The notes under the pieces are model-generated. The model was not told the origin of the DNA. It searched no databases and saw only the letters and a program-made list of their open reading frames with translations. A DNA stretch of 64,000 nucleotides, taken from assembly GCA_947452985.1 (NCBI GenBank), contig CANGEU010000002.1, positions 52,087-116,086 of the forward strand, given 5' to 3'. Position 1 is the stretch's first letter. Each line of letters starts with the position of its first letter. Shown one piece after another: positions 52,997 to 63,952 of the stretch. Both the position numbers and the translations under genes were made by a program. The stretch comes from Micrococcales bacterium (lineage in GTDB: Bacteria > Actinomycetota > Actinomycetes > Actinomycetales > Microbacteriaceae).

Positions 52997-53967
52997 AAGG
53001 CTTCTTCGTCGTCGGATTGAGTGCCGCGCACAATTTGATCCCAAGAAGGCATCGGTGCTCGTGACTTTTTTACCTCAGGTGTTGGTTTGACCTCTTCGAC
53101 CTCTTCGACCTCAGCCAGTTGACTTTCCTCCCCAATGTCTTGGGGAACAACTTCAATCACTTGAGTGATTTGAACCACTTCAGCTATAGGTTCTTCTGGT
53201 TCGAGTTCGAGTTCGAGTTCGGGTTCAGGCTCTACTTCTGGTTCAACAGCTGCCAGTGGTTCTGGTTCAATTTCGACAAAAGTCTCAGTTTTTGCTCTGC
53301 GACTTCTGAAAGCTTCCAGTTTGTCGGCAGTTACCACAGCGTCGGAATTCGAATTAGCCGGGTGCTCGGGAGCCACTGATTTTGCCGCACCTCTGAGTGG
53401 TGAATCAACCTCTGAGCCAGGTTTTGAAAGGGACTGTGCATTGGAAGTTTCGGGCGTTAGTTGGTAGCGACGTGGGTCGAAGGTCCAGGTTGCCGCCCCG
53501 ACTGAGTCGTTCAACAAATAGGAAACTGTGATTTCCCAAATTGAATTTTCAGATCTTTTCGCGCTCCAACGGATGTCCGAAGCACCCGAACTGTTCAGGT
53601 TTTGAAGGACCACTTCACCAAATGGCTTTTTTTCAACCTCGTTGAATCGATCTGCTGGTAGCTCAACGCGAATACTCAAGGCAAGGTCGACCATGTGTTG
53701 AAGTTCTTCCAACACCGGATGTGCGAACCGCTCAACTAGTGAAAGGCTGGTTCCGCTGCGCTCAGCAATGTCCGTGATGGATTCTCCAGCGCGAATTGCG
53801 TCCTGGATTTGTCTTGGGGTGAGCGGATCTCCGCTTGCGTCAGGAACTTTGTGCTCTTTTAGGGTTCGCAAGAGGGTTTCATCTACGGAAACTGAGAACT
53901 GCTCACCGTCTTCGCTGATTAGCAAAAGCGTGTTGTCTTCACGTCCGATTGGATTCAATTCGCGCAT
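52993..53967 (-). CDS. sepH: septation protein SepH (DUF3071)
   Basis: MRELNPIGREDNTLLLISEDGEQFSV, LTPRQIQDAIRAGESITDIAERSG, acidic linker. Confidence 0.88.
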   Translation of the reverse strand: MRELNPIGREDNTLLLISEDGEQFSVSVDETLLRTLKEHKVPDASGDPLTPRQIQDAIRAGESITDIAERSGTSLSLVERFAHPVLEELQHMVDLALSIRVELPADRFNEVEKKPFGEVVLQNLNSSGASDIRWSAKRSENSIWEITVSYLLNDSVGAATWTFDPRRYQLTPETSNAQSLSKPGSEVDSPLRGAAKSVAPEHPANSNSDAVVTADKLEAFRSRRAKTETFVEIEPEPLAAVEPEVEPEPELELELEPEEPIAEVVQITQVIEVVPQDIGEESQLAEVEEVEEVKPTPEVKKSRAPMPSWDQIVRGTQSDDEEAF

Positions 53968-54140
53968 AAAACCCTCCTGCCAGAAGTTTGCCACCACCTT
54001 CGGTCATATCCTGGGATTGGAGGAGGTGTGGAATAAAGAACTTTTTTTGGCGGTTTAGGCGTTTTGCGTTTGCGAAATCGTCAAACTTGTTGGACACTAA
54101 ACGCGCCTAAAGTAAAAGATGATTCACGAAGGGTAGGCAA

Positions 54141-54443
54141 ATGGCCACCGATTACGATGCTCCACGCAAAAACGACGACGATTCGGAGTCGCTAGAAGCG
54201 CTAAAGGATCGTCTTCCTGAAAAGTCTTCGGTCAGCTCTGACCTTGATGAGGTTGAACACCACGGCGAAATCATTGACTCGGATAAGCAAGACGAACTGA
54301 CCGAGGTAGTGGTGATTCCACCGCAGACCGATGAATTTACCTGTATGGATTGCTTTATAGTGAAGCACCGTTCGCAGATGTCTAAAGTCAAGAAGAAGAA
54401 GTCCGGAATCGAAGGACCATTCTGCACCGAGTGCGCAGACTAA
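54141..54443 (+). CDS. DUF4193 zinc-ribbon protein
   Basis: ATDYDAPRKNDDDSESLEALK and CMDCFIVKHRSQ...GPFCTECAD. Confidence 0.92.
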   Translation: MATDYDAPRKNDDDSESLEALKDRLPEKSSVSSDLDEVEHHGEIIDSDKQDELTEVVVIPPQTDEFTCMDCFIVKHRSQMSKVKKKKSGIEGPFCTECAD

Positions 54444-54875
54444 CTACTGATTCAGTAGTGCCGCTAGTTTCTCTGGGTTTCTAGTACTTACCAGCCAGTA
54501 CGGTGTCGGATCCTTAGGGTCGATAACCGGTATTTTCACTAGCCCCTTGACACTTGCCTGAATCGCAAGCCATGCTCTCGCGTCTAAATCTGGCCCCAAT
54601 GCAGCAAAAAGTTCATTTTTAGGGATCACAGTTGTGGATCCAAGATTCTTCAACTCAATGGTCGCGCCTCGCGCAGTAAGTGAGTCGCCCGTGAGAGTGA
54701 TGGTCGGCGAAGAGGCGAAGATTACGGCGACAAACGCCAGGGTAACGATTAGTGAAACCGGCAACGCTAGGGGAGCATCGATTGGCAACATCACGGCAAA
54801 TACGCTCGGAAAAAGCAATAACGGAAGCACCAAATTTGGGATGCTTGGCAACACTCGTTCTCGGAAAACAATCAC
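54444..54875 (-). CDS. DUF3093 domain-containing membrane protein
   Basis: 143 aa, N-terminal TMs, DPKDPTPYWLVSTRNPEKLAALL. Confidence 0.85.
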   Translation of the reverse strand: MIVFRERVLPSIPNLVLPLLLFPSVFAVMLPIDAPLALPVSLIVTLAFVAVIFASSPTITLTGDSLTARGATIELKNLGSTTVIPKNELFAALGPDLDARAWLAIQASVKGLVKIPVIDPKDPTPYWLVSTRNPEKLAALLNQ

Positions 54876-54897
54876 GGATTTAGACTACGCTCTAACC

Positions 54898-55335
54898 ATG
54901 AACGAATCAGTACCAGTGCTAATTGTTGCCGAACCAGAGCTAATGCCCGCTTATGCCCAACCGGGTGACGCTGGTTGCGATTTGCGCGCCTCTGAAGCCG
55001 CCGTAGTGCCAGCTAGAGGTCGCGTATTGGTAAAAACCGGTGTTTCCATCGCACTTCCTGAAGGCTACGTAGGACTGGTTCATCCGCGGTCGGGTCTGGC
55101 AGCAAAACATGGAATTACCGTTCTTAACACGCCAGGTACTATCGACGCCGGTTACCGCGGAGAGTTGATGGTCACGCTCTATAACAGCACCGACGTTGAT
55201 TTTCCGGTAGCCCGTTTGGATCGCATCGCGCAGCTTGTAATTCAGGAATTCGCGAAAGCCCAGTTCATTCAAGTTGAAACCCTCCCCGAATCTCATCGAG
55301 GGGACGCGGGCTTCGGCTCAACCGGAGTTAAGTAA
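54898..55335 (+). CDS. dut: dUTP diphosphatase
   Basis: PGDAGCDLRASE, VHPRSGLAAKHGITVLNTPGTIDAGYRGE, RGDAGFGSTG; start corrected to 54898. Confidence 0.96.
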   Translation: MNESVPVLIVAEPELMPAYAQPGDAGCDLRASEAAVVPARGRVLVKTGVSIALPEGYVGLVHPRSGLAAKHGITVLNTPGTIDAGYRGELMVTLYNSTDVDFPVARLDRIAQLVIQEFAKAQFIQVETLPESHRGDAGFGSTGVK

Positions 55336-55898
55336 TGTTTGACGTCACATCAACCGACCTGACCGGTCCGCACGATTCTTCGGAACTCACTTCAACACTC
55401 GGTTACTTATCTTTTGGCAGCATTCTCATGCCAACTATTGAAGGTGTTTCAGTTCGCGTTGAGGTTGATGAGGCTACAAATGCCATCCTTGCTATCAGTT
55501 TTGAACACCAGGGGTCGGTTCTTCAAGTGTCGGTTTTTTCTGCCGCAAAGAGTGAAGAGTTATGGCCAGAGATTTATTCTCAACTAATTGAAACCATCAC
55601 AGCCAGTGGCGGTTCCGTGGTTGAGACCAGCGGTGGATTAGGTAAACAACTAGATGCCGTAATCTTTGCTGATGATTCAAAGCGTGAGGTTCGATTCATC
55701 GGCTTCGATGGTCCTCGATGGTTCCTTCGAGGTGCCATCACCGGACCTGCTCTAACCGACGCGAATGCCGCACTAAACATGGAAGACATATTCCGGTCGC
55801 TGGTGGTTGAGCGTGGGAACTCACCGCTACCACCTCGTGAACCGTTGCCATTGAAAGTTCCAGACGGAAATTTCGTTCCACCAAAGTTTGGGATTTAG
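55335..55898 (+). CDS. DUF3710 domain-containing protein
   Basis: FIGFDGPRWFLRGAITGPAL..; gene order after dut typical of actinobacteria. Confidence 0.88.
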   Translation: MFDVTSTDLTGPHDSSELTSTLGYLSFGSILMPTIEGVSVRVEVDEATNAILAISFEHQGSVLQVSVFSAAKSEELWPEIYSQLIETITASGGSVVETSGGLGKQLDAVIFADDSKREVRFIGFDGPRWFLRGAITGPALTDANAALNMEDIFRSLVVERGNSPLPPREPLPLKVPDGNFVPPKFGI

Positions 55899-56531
55899 TT
55901 GAGCTTCGAAACCAAGTCGAAAGAAACTTCTAAAGACTTATTGGCAACTCTGGGAGGCCCGCTCGGGATCTTGGAATCACTGGTACCTGGCACCATCTAC
56001 GTGACCATTTTTTCTTTAACCTTTAATGTTTTGCTGGCTGCTGGAGTCGCCGGCTCTGTAGCCCTGGTGTTCGCTATTTTGCAAATTGTCCGCAAGAGAC
56101 CACTAACGCAAGTTTTTGCGGGATTGGTCGGCCTTGGTATTTCGATCTATTTGCCTCTGCGTGATGGGCTTTCCAACACCCATGCAGCTGACTATTTCGT
56201 TCCCGGTCTGCTTACTAACGTTGCCTACGCATTGGCGTTCGCAATTTCATTGTTATTTCGTAAGCCGCTGGCCGCAATTGCGCTTAGTTTCTTGAGTTCC
56301 AACGCCAAGGCTTGGAAAACAGATCGAGCGATTTACAAGCGCTATTTCTGGATTACGGTGATGTGGTGCGCAATGTTCTTGACTCGTTTACTGATTGAAG
56401 TTCCGCTTTACCTAACCAATCAGGTGCCGGCCCTTGGTGTTGCCAAGTTAGTCTTGGGTACACCGTTTTATGCTCTTGTAGTTTGGTTTAGTTGGTTGAT
56501 GGCTAGAGGTAGCCTCTCGAAGGCCAAGTAA
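55899..56531 (+). CDS. DUF3159 domain-containing membrane protein
   Basis: [20 protein letters not shown]...[15 protein letters not shown] start. Confidence 0.87.
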   Translation: MSFETKSKETSKDLLATLGGPLGILESLVPGTIYVTIFSLTFNVLLAAGVAGSVALVFAILQIVRKRPLTQVFAGLVGLGISIYLPLRDGLSNTHAADYFVPGLLTNVAYALAFAISLLFRKPLAAIALSFLSSNAKAWKTDRAIYKRYFWITVMWCAMFLTRLLIEVPLYLTNQVPALGVAKLVLGTPFYALVVWFSWLMARGSLSKAK

Positions 56532-56574
56532 TGGTAGTTTTTATCCTGACAGGGTTGTTTTAGTAGGAGTAAGT

Positions 56575-59253
56575 ATGTCCAAGGTAAATAGTTTTCAGGC
56601 TGCCGACAAGCTCAAAGTTGGCGACAAAGAATATCGATACTTCCGACTAGATAAATTGGACGCTCCGAAGCTCCCTTATAGCCTCAAGATTCTTCTCGAG
56701 AATCTTCTTCGCACCGAAGATGGCGCTAACGTCACTGCCGAGCAGATCAAGGCCTTGGCTAGCTGGGACCCAGCTGCTGAACCAGACACCGAAATCCAGT
56801 TCACTCCGGCCCGAGTAATCATGCAAGATTTCACCGGCGTTCCTTGTATCGTCGACCTTGCAACCATGCGCGAGGCAGTTTCGGCTCTTGGGGGAGACCC
56901 AAAGAAAATCAATCCTCTCGCTCCAGCCGAAATGGTAATCGATCACTCGGTAATCATCGACGTCGCTGGTTCGCCTGAAGCGTTCGAAAAGAATGTTGAA
57001 CTTGAATACCAGCGCAATGGTGAGCGCTACCAGTTCCTTCGCTGGGGTCAGACCGCATTCGACAACTTCAAGGTTGTTCCTCCTGGCACCGGAATCGTCC
57101 ACCAGGTAAACATCGAATACTTGGCTCGCACCGTGATGGCTCGCGACGTAAATGGCGAACTTCAGGCTTACCCAGACAGTTGTGTTGGAACCGACTCTCA
57201 CACCACAATGGTCAACGGTCTTGGAGTACTTGGTTGGGGTGTTGGTGGAATTGAAGCCGAGGCTGCAATGCTTGGCCAGCCTGTTTCGATGCTGATTCCT
57301 CGCGTGGTCGGATTCAAGCTGACCGGTTCAATTCCAACCGGTGTTACCGCTACCGACGTGGTGCTAACCATTACCGAACAGCTTCGCAAGCACGGAGTGG
57401 TTGGCAAGTTTGTCGAGTTCTACGGTGCAGGTGTGTCTTCAGTTCCACTAGCTAACCGCGCAACCATTGGAAACATGAGCCCAGAGTTCGGTTCCACCGT
57501 TGCCATCTTCCCAATCGACGAAGTCACCCTCGACTACCTGCGCATCACCGGCCGCAGTGATGAAGAAGTTGCCCTTGTTGAGGCCTACACCAAGGCCCAG
57601 GGCCTATGGCACGACCCAAGTATTGAGCCTGTTTACAGTGAGTACCTAGAGCTTGACCTAAGCACTGTGAAAACCTCGATTGCAGGTCCGAAGCGACCTC
57701 AGGACCGCATCGAGCTTGCCAAGGCAAAGTCTGCTTTCAACGAGGTTCTTCCTAGCTACACCAATCAGGTTTCAAAGCCAAGTGCTGTTGAAGGCAAGGA
57801 CTACACGATCGACAACGGTTATGTGACCATCGCTTCGATCACTTCTTGCACTAACACCTCTAACCCTTCGGTCATGTTGGCTGCAGGTTTGGTGGCTCGC
57901 AACGCAGTTGCCAAGGGCCTAAAGGCCAAGCCTTGGGTAAAAACTTCGCTGGCACCAGGCTCAAAAGTGGTCACCGACTACTACGAGAAGGCTGGACTAA
58001 CCGATGACCTTGATGCACTTGGCTTCAACCTGGTTGGTTATGGCTGTGCAACCTGTATCGGAAACTCTGGCCCTCTCGACGAGCACATTTCGTCGTCGAT
58101 TCAGACCAACGACCTAGCCGTTACCGCAGTTCTTTCTGGTAACCGTAACTTTGAAGGCCGCATTAGCCCTGACGTGAAGATGAACTATCTTGCTTCACCA
58201 CCGCTAGTAATTGCTTATGCATTGGCTGGAACCATGAACTTCGACTTCGAGTCAGACTCACTTGGCCAGGATAAAGACGGCAATGACGTCTTCTTGAAAG
58301 ACATTTGGCCATCAGCTGAGGAAGTTCAGCAGACGATTGACTCATCGATCAACTCGTCGATGTTTAAGAACCAGTACGGAAGTGTATTCGAGGGTGACGC
58401 TCGCTGGAAGGGTCTTCCAACTCCTACCGGTGCAACCTTTGCCTGGGACGCCAAGTCAACCTACGTTCAGAAGGCTCCATACTTCGACGGCATGACCATG
58501 ACCCCAGACCCAGTCAAGGACATCGAGAACGCACGCGTTCTTGCTTTATTGGGAGACTCGGTGACTACCGATCACATCAGCCCTGCCAGTTCAATCAAGG
58601 CAGACTCACCAGCTGGTAAGTACCTAACCTCGCTTGGAGTGGCTCGTGCCGATTTCAACAGCTATGGCTCGCGTCGCGGTAACCACGAAGTCATGATTCG
58701 TGGAACCTTTGCGAACATTCGTCTAAAGAACCTGCTTCTCGATGGTGTTGAGGGTGGCTACACCCGCGACTTCACCCAGGCAGATGCGCCGCAGAGCTTC
58801 ATTTTCGATGCTGCCGAAAACTACCGCGCTGAGGGAACTCCGCTGGTCGTCTTGGGAGGTAAAGAGTACGGAACTGGTTCGTCACGCGACTGGGCTGCCA
58901 AGGGAACCAGCTTGCTAGGCGTCAAGGCCGTAATAGCTGAAAGCTTCGAGCGCATCCACCGCAGCAACCTGATTGGTATGGGTGTAGTTCCGCTTCAGTA
59001 CCCAACGGGTCAGACAGCGGCCAGCCTTGGACTTGATGGTACCGAGATCTACTCGATCGAAGGCATCACCGAGCTGAACAACGGAACCACTCCGAAGACC
59101 TTGAAAGTTACTGCAAAACCTTCGGCTCACTCGCCAGCTGGCAAGGCCGAAATCGTCTTCGACGCGGTGGTGCGAATTGATACCCCGGGCGAAGCCGACT
59201 ACTACCGTAATGGCGGAATCCTTCAGTTTGTTCTTCGCTCGTTGGTGGCATAA
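56575..59253 (+). CDS. acnA: aconitate hydratase
   Basis: 892 aa; [70 protein letters not shown]. Confidence 0.97.
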   Translation: MSKVNSFQAADKLKVGDKEYRYFRLDKLDAPKLPYSLKILLENLLRTEDGANVTAEQIKALASWDPAAEPDTEIQFTPARVIMQDFTGVPCIVDLATMREAVSALGGDPKKINPLAPAEMVIDHSVIIDVAGSPEAFEKNVELEYQRNGERYQFLRWGQTAFDNFKVVPPGTGIVHQVNIEYLARTVMARDVNGELQAYPDSCVGTDSHTTMVNGLGVLGWGVGGIEAEAAMLGQPVSMLIPRVVGFKLTGSIPTGVTATDVVLTITEQLRKHGVVGKFVEFYGAGVSSVPLANRATIGNMSPEFGSTVAIFPIDEVTLDYLRITGRSDEEVALVEAYTKAQGLWHDPSIEPVYSEYLELDLSTVKTSIAGPKRPQDRIELAKAKSAFNEVLPSYTNQVSKPSAVEGKDYTIDNGYVTIASITSCTNTSNPSVMLAAGLVARNAVAKGLKAKPWVKTSLAPGSKVVTDYYEKAGLTDDLDALGFNLVGYGCATCIGNSGPLDEHISSSIQTNDLAVTAVLSGNRNFEGRISPDVKMNYLASPPLVIAYALAGTMNFDFESDSLGQDKDGNDVFLKDIWPSAEEVQQTIDSSINSSMFKNQYGSVFEGDARWKGLPTPTGATFAWDAKSTYVQKAPYFDGMTMTPDPVKDIENARVLALLGDSVTTDHISPASSIKADSPAGKYLTSLGVARADFNSYGSRRGNHEVMIRGTFANIRLKNLLLDGVEGGYTRDFTQADAPQSFIFDAAENYRAEGTPLVVLGGKEYGTGSSRDWAAKGTSLLGVKAVIAESFERIHRSNLIGMGVVPLQYPTGQTAASLGLDGTEIYSIEGITELNNGTTPKTLKVTAKPSAHSPAGKAEIVFDAVVRIDTPGEADYYRNGGILQFVLRSLVA

Positions 59254-59281
59254 AACCGCCACTGTGTAGGTTATTACCGCT

Positions 59282-61216
59282 ATGGGTATTCTCGAGAACA
59301 TCAATGGTCCTAGGGACCTCGATGCGCTTAGCGACACCCAGCTTCCTGAACTTTGCGCGGAAATTAGAGAGCACCTAGTTCAATCGGTCGCGAAAACCGG
59401 TGGACACTTAGGCCCAAATCTTGGCGTGGTTGAGACTACGGTTGCAATTCACCGAGTATTTGACTCTCCGAAAGACCCAATAATTTTTGACACGGGTCAT
59501 CAGTCATATGTTCATAAGTTACTTACCGGTCGTCGTGATCTAAGTTCGCTGCGACGTAAGGGCGGAATTGCGGGTTACCCACAGCGTTCCGAGTCTGTGC
59601 ACGATGTCGTGGAAAGTTCTCACGCATCCAGTTCGCTTTCCTGGGCTGACGGGATTGCCAAAGCGTTCAAGATTTCGGGGCAGGATGACCGCTACGTTAT
59701 TGCGTTGCTTGGCGATGGCGCATTAACCGGCGGCATGACCTGGGAAGCTCTAAACAATATCACGCATGAAAATGACCGCAAGTTAATCATTGTCGTCAAC
59801 GACAACGGCCGTTCCTATGCACCAACAATTGGTGGCTTAGCGAAGCACCTGACCAACATTCGCACCGACCGACGCTATAAGCGCATGTATCGACTCAGCA
59901 AGCGAGTCTTTTACTCGTTTGGAACTCTAGGCCGTTTGGTCTTCAACGCAGCCCGTGGGGCCGGTCGTAGCGCTTTGGAGACCATGGCACCGCAAAGCAT
60001 GTTCCCAAACCTCGACATCAAGTACATCGGTCCAATCGATGGTCACGACATTTTGGCAGTTGAACATGCTTTGAAGCAGGCCAAGAACTACTCCAGCCCG
60101 GTGATTGTGCACGTCATGACCCAAAAGGGCAAGGGCTACGACCCAGCAATGTTGAATGAGGATGACCAATTCCACGCGGTTGGGAAAATCGACCCTAGTA
60201 CCGGTGAATCACTTGAGGTTTCCGGCGGAGTTTCTTGGACCAACGTTTTCCGCGATGAAATGGTTGCCATTGCGGACGTTCGCAAGGATGTTGTTGGAAT
60301 CAGCGGAGCCATGACAATTCCGGTTGGTCTGGATGCGATGGCTAGCAAATATCCTGACCGCGTTTTCGATGTTGGAATCGCTGAACAGCACGCGGTGACT
60401 TCCGCTGCTGGTATGGCGTTCGGTGGCCTGCACCCCGTCGTCGCTGTTTACGCGACCTTCATTAACCGTGCTTTTGATCAGGTTCTGATGGATGTAGCCC
60501 TACACAAGGCTGGCGTCACATTCGTCCTAGATCGAGCTGGTGTGACCGGCCCAGATGGTGCAAGCCACCACGGCATGTGGGACCTATCGGTTCTGCAAAT
60601 AGTTCCGACCATCCGTATCGCGGCACCACGAGACGCCGAGCGCCTTCGGGAAGAGCTGCATGAGGCAATTTCAGTATCAGATGCGCCAACTGTGATCCGA
60701 TTCCCCAAGGGCGTGGCTACGACCAGCATCGAATCGCTACATCGGTCTGAAGATGGCGTCGACTATCTCTATCGCTCTCCGGCCAAGGACGTCCTGATCG
60801 TTGCAATCGGCTCAATGGCCACCATTGCAATGCAGACCGCAGAGCTTTTGAAGGCTCAGGGTATTGGCTGCACAGTTATCGATCCTCGTTGGGTTGTTCC
60901 GGTTCCAAAGACCGTTCTTTCCGAAGCCGAGGCACACCGTTTAGTGGTTACCATCGAAGACGGCGTAAAGGTTGGCGGTATTGGCACCAGAATTCGCCAG
61001 GACATGCGAACTGCTCAGATCGATACCGCTTTGAATGAGATCGGCCTGCCGGATGAATTCCTAGAACATGCTTCGCGCGATGAAATTTTGGAGCGAGTGG
61101 GTCTTACAGCCAAGCAGATTACTCACGACATTGTTGCTCAAGTCTTAGGAGCAAAGGTTCCTCACGCCAAAAAGGTAACTGAGATTACTGATTCAGAGCT
61201 TCAAGAGCGTCAGTAA
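59282..61216 (+). CDS. dxs: 1-deoxy-D-xylulose-5-phosphate synthase
   Basis: GGHLGPNLGVVE, DTGHQSYVHKLLTGR, GDGALTGGMTWEALNN, DRAGVTGPDGASHHG. Confidence 0.97.
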   Translation: MGILENINGPRDLDALSDTQLPELCAEIREHLVQSVAKTGGHLGPNLGVVETTVAIHRVFDSPKDPIIFDTGHQSYVHKLLTGRRDLSSLRRKGGIAGYPQRSESVHDVVESSHASSSLSWADGIAKAFKISGQDDRYVIALLGDGALTGGMTWEALNNITHENDRKLIIVVNDNGRSYAPTIGGLAKHLTNIRTDRRYKRMYRLSKRVFYSFGTLGRLVFNAARGAGRSALETMAPQSMFPNLDIKYIGPIDGHDILAVEHALKQAKNYSSPVIVHVMTQKGKGYDPAMLNEDDQFHAVGKIDPSTGESLEVSGGVSWTNVFRDEMVAIADVRKDVVGISGAMTIPVGLDAMASKYPDRVFDVGIAEQHAVTSAAGMAFGGLHPVVAVYATFINRAFDQVLMDVALHKAGVTFVLDRAGVTGPDGASHHGMWDLSVLQIVPTIRIAAPRDAERLREELHEAISVSDAPTVIRFPKGVATTSIESLHRSEDGVDYLYRSPAKDVLIVAIGSMATIAMQTAELLKAQGIGCTVIDPRWVVPVPKTVLSEAEAHRLVVTIEDGVKVGGIGTRIRQDMRTAQIDTALNEIGLPDEFLEHASRDEILERVGLTAKQITHDIVAQVLGAKVPHAKKVTEITDSELQERQ

Positions 61217-62423
61217 ATTTAGAGGCTACCGTTTCAACCTGCCACTTTCGGGCACCCAACTCCAAGAGCTGTGCGGCAATTTCTTGCCCAGGCTCCCAGG
61301 CAATTCGGCGCATTAGATCTGGTTGCAAAATATTTTCCCCTGGAATCTCAAGCTCTAAGGCAAGTTCGCTCATAACTGGCTTGAGCACCTGCAAGCGAGT
61401 GTCAGCCTCTGGATAACGGTTTGCCCAGTTGCGGTGGTTTGGGATTCCGGTGTGCGTAATTTTCAACGGTGGCAACTCACGCGCGTTCAACCCTTTTGAA
61501 AAAGCTTCCCACCAGGTGTCTAAATAAGTACGCGAAGCGCGGCCGTTGAAGCTTGAAAGTGAGGCCAGTTCTGAACGCGAGCTGACCTTGGATTTAACTA
61601 GTGAAACGATCGAAGAGTCTGGAACCAGCCGACCAGGGGAGACATCCAATTTCTGAGCTAGCTCGTCGCGAGCAAACCACAGCTCCTTGGCAATCGCCAA
61701 CTTTTGGGCATCTTTTACATCATGTAGACCAGTCATTGAGCGCCAACGGTTTGGATCTTGAGGTTTGGGCTTGAAGGAAAGTAGGTGCTTGAACTCCTGC
61801 AAAGCAATTTCAGTTTTGCCAGCGATTTCCAGTTGTTCCATGAGAACCCTAGCCAGGTCTGGTAAGACGTCGACATCGAGGGCGGCATAGTTCAGCCAGG
61901 CGTTAGGAAAAGGCCTAATCGACCAATCCGCCGCAGAGTGCTCCTTAGCTAGCCGAAAGCCCAACAGCTGTTCACAGGCCGCACCTAAGCCCACTCTGGG
62001 CAACCCAAGCAACCTGGAACCAAGTTCGGTATCAATTAGTTCGTTTGGAATCAAACCAACTTCGCTCAAGCACGCCAAGTCCTGTGTAGCTGCATGCAAG
62101 ATCCATGGCACAGAGTTGCATAGGGTGGCAAATTCTGTCCACACAGGGCTACTCGAAAGAGGGATTGGATCGATTAGGAAAACATCCGAGCCGGTTCGGT
62201 GAACTTGAATCAGATAGGCCCGCGAGCTGTATTTAAAGCCGCTGGCTCGTTCGGCGTCGATTCCCAAGTGTCCGGAGCCCTGCTTTAGGTTTTCGATGAC
62301 ACCGAGTAGTTCATCTTCGCTGTCAACGTAATAAACCGGTGCAACTGATACAGCGCGAAGCGGAAGTTCTACCGGTGGTTCGTCGTTAGTTTCGACGGTC
62401 AATTGAGGTAACCCCTTCGCCAT
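61185..62423 (-). CDS. ribonuclease D-like protein with HRDC domain
   Basis: GIDAERASGFKYSSRAYLIQVHRTGS, LHAATQDLACLSEVGLIPNELIDTELG, AADWSIRP. Confidence 0.92.
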   Translation of the reverse strand: MAKGLPQLTVETNDEPPVELPLRAVSVAPVYYVDSEDELLGVIENLKQGSGHLGIDAERASGFKYSSRAYLIQVHRTGSDVFLIDPIPLSSSPVWTEFATLCNSVPWILHAATQDLACLSEVGLIPNELIDTELGSRLLGLPRVGLGAACEQLLGFRLAKEHSAADWSIRPFPNAWLNYAALDVDVLPDLARVLMEQLEIAGKTEIALQEFKHLLSFKPKPQDPNRWRSMTGLHDVKDAQKLAIAKELWFARDELAQKLDVSPGRLVPDSSIVSLVKSKVSSRSELASLSSFNGRASRTYLDTWWEAFSKGLNARELPPLKITHTGIPNHRNWANRYPEADTRLQVLKPVMSELALELEIPGENILQPDLMRRIAWEPGQEIAAQLLELGARKWQVETVASKFTDALEALNQ

Positions 62424-62970
62424 GCAGCGAAAGCCCGCTCATCATACAAATCAGGTCAATCCAAGCTTCAAGGTGACCGGTAAGTTCATCGCTTGATGGA
62501 CACCAACTTGCGCGAAGTTCCAATTCGGCATGGTGTGACTGTGCTGCGAGTGTGCCGTGACCTACGGAGAGAACTCGGGTCGTGGTTCCTCCAGCTACTT
62601 CAACGCCGGCGCCATGCTGCTCGAGTGAAGTCATTAACCAGGCCCAAGCTATTTCAGCCGAGTCGTCATCGAATCCAATATCAGTTTCTAGGGGAGACTT
62701 CGCATAAAGGATGATGCGGTAATTATTTGTCCAAGATTCCTGTGGGGCGTCGTCCCAAAGGAGGATGAACCGGCCAGTTCCTCGGAACACCGACGAATCA
62801 CCTTCTACGGCTTTGACGTCGCAAGCGAAAGCGATGGCATGCCTCGAGAGATTTGATGGAGCATCGATTTGATCGACGATGACCTCGCTGCGAATGTTGG
62901 CGCGCGCCAAAGAATTAGCCGCTAAGCGAAAATCTGCATTAGCGCTCGCATCGATTTCAAGTTCAAGCAC
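62386..62970 (-). CDS. DUF3000 domain-containing protein
   Basis: 194 aa, upstream of the RNase D gene as in other actinobacteria; AIAFACDV, GTGRFILLWDDAPQESW. Confidence 0.85.
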   Translation of the reverse strand: MLELEIDASANADFRLAANSLARANIRSEVIVDQIDAPSNLSRHAIAFACDVKAVEGDSSVFRGTGRFILLWDDAPQESWTNNYRIILYAKSPLETDIGFDDDSAEIAWAWLMTSLEQHGAGVEVAGGTTTRVLSVGHGTLAAQSHHAELELRASWCPSSDELTGHLEAWIDLICMMSGLSLHGEGVTSIDRRN

Positions 62971-62999
62971 TTTTCAACAATATTGCGAAACCTTGGCCG

Positions 63000-63527
63000 C
63001 TATTCGTTGCCACGCCGCCATCGGGTGAATAGTGTGCCATCAATGGTTTCGGCGTCAATGAGGTGTAATGAGGCATTGAACGACGCAACCGCTCGTGCAG
63101 CTACGGCAGGGTCACCGCCAGCAACAGTTAGACAAAACTCGTCGACTTGGTTGGTTTCCAAGAAAAACCTTGAGAGCGTGGGGCCGGTTTCCAGAAGAAT
63201 GCGCTCGAAACCCTGATTCCGCAGAGTTTCGATTGCCGTGGCTGGATCTGCTAGCCGAATATAGCGCTCGTCATTGAGCTCGAAAGAATTAGAAATTACC
63301 GCGAGTGAGCAGTGCGAAGGCACTCGATACATTTCATTCCGAGCTGTGTTTCCGCCAGTTACAACTACGTCGGAGCGTCGCCTAAGTTGGCCGATTAGTT
63401 TGCGATCAAGCTCGTTTGAAATCCCTCGACTCGACCCGGTTTCATCAACGAATTCGCCATTCGCTCCGACAATCATGTTCAATCGAACACCCAGGACGTC
63501 GGAGTAAGAATCGAACCAATCTTGCAT
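63000..63527 (-). CDS. RibD C-terminal/dihydrofolate reductase-like family protein
   Basis: LNMIVGANGEFVDETGSSRGISNELDRKLIGQLRRRSDVVVTGGNTAR, ILLETGPTLSRFF. Confidence 0.82.
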   Translation of the reverse strand: MQDWFDSYSDVLGVRLNMIVGANGEFVDETGSSRGISNELDRKLIGQLRRRSDVVVTGGNTARNEMYRVPSHCSLAVISNSFELNDERYIRLADPATAIETLRNQGFERILLETGPTLSRFFLETNQVDEFCLTVAGGDPAVAARAVASFNASLHLIDAETIDGTLFTRWRRGNE

Positions 63528-63952
63528 TAGGCCTTTTCGGCAACCTGACGCTTGATTCGGTTCAACATGCCTCTAAGCCCATTAATGCGAAGGAGCGATA
63601 CAGCCTCTTTTAGGTGCAAGCGGTCCGGGATGTCCTCGGGGCCATGCAGAACCTCGTCGACCGTGTGTCCATCAAGCAGCTGGTGAAGGATGCTAGCAAA
63701 TCCACGGGTCGTCGGGGCTTCCTCTGGCGCTGTCAGGAATATGTTTACAACGCCGTCATTTACTTCTACAAAAAGAAAAACGGGGGACTGGCACTCCTCA
63801 ACTCGTTCTAGCAGATCTGGGTGATCAAAGTAACGCGCTGGCAGAAGGGGTAGTTCGCCGGCAATTTCGAGAAGGAGAGTCAATCGGTCCTTCACGCCGA
63901 GTTCGCCAAATTCAGCACCCAATTCGGTGAGTTTTTGGTCGATGGAAGTCAT
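63527..63952 (-). CDS. sufE: SufE family Fe-S cluster assembly protein
   Basis: 141 aa; LPARYFDHPDLLERVEECQSPVFLFVEVN, GFASILHQLLDG. Confidence 0.9.
   Translation of the reverse strand: MTSIDQKLTELGAEFGELGVKDRLTLLLEIAGELPLLPARYFDHPDLLERVEECQSPVFLFVEVNDGVVNIFLTAPEEAPTTRGFASILHQLLDGHTVDEVLHGPEDIPDRLHLKEAVSLLRINGLRGMLNRIKRQVAEKA

Noticed and set aside
54053-54115. 8-bp inverted repeat TTTAGGCG...CGCCTAAA upstream of the DUF4193 gene
   Set aside because: Short arms about 45 bp apart with no supporting motif; compatible with chance.
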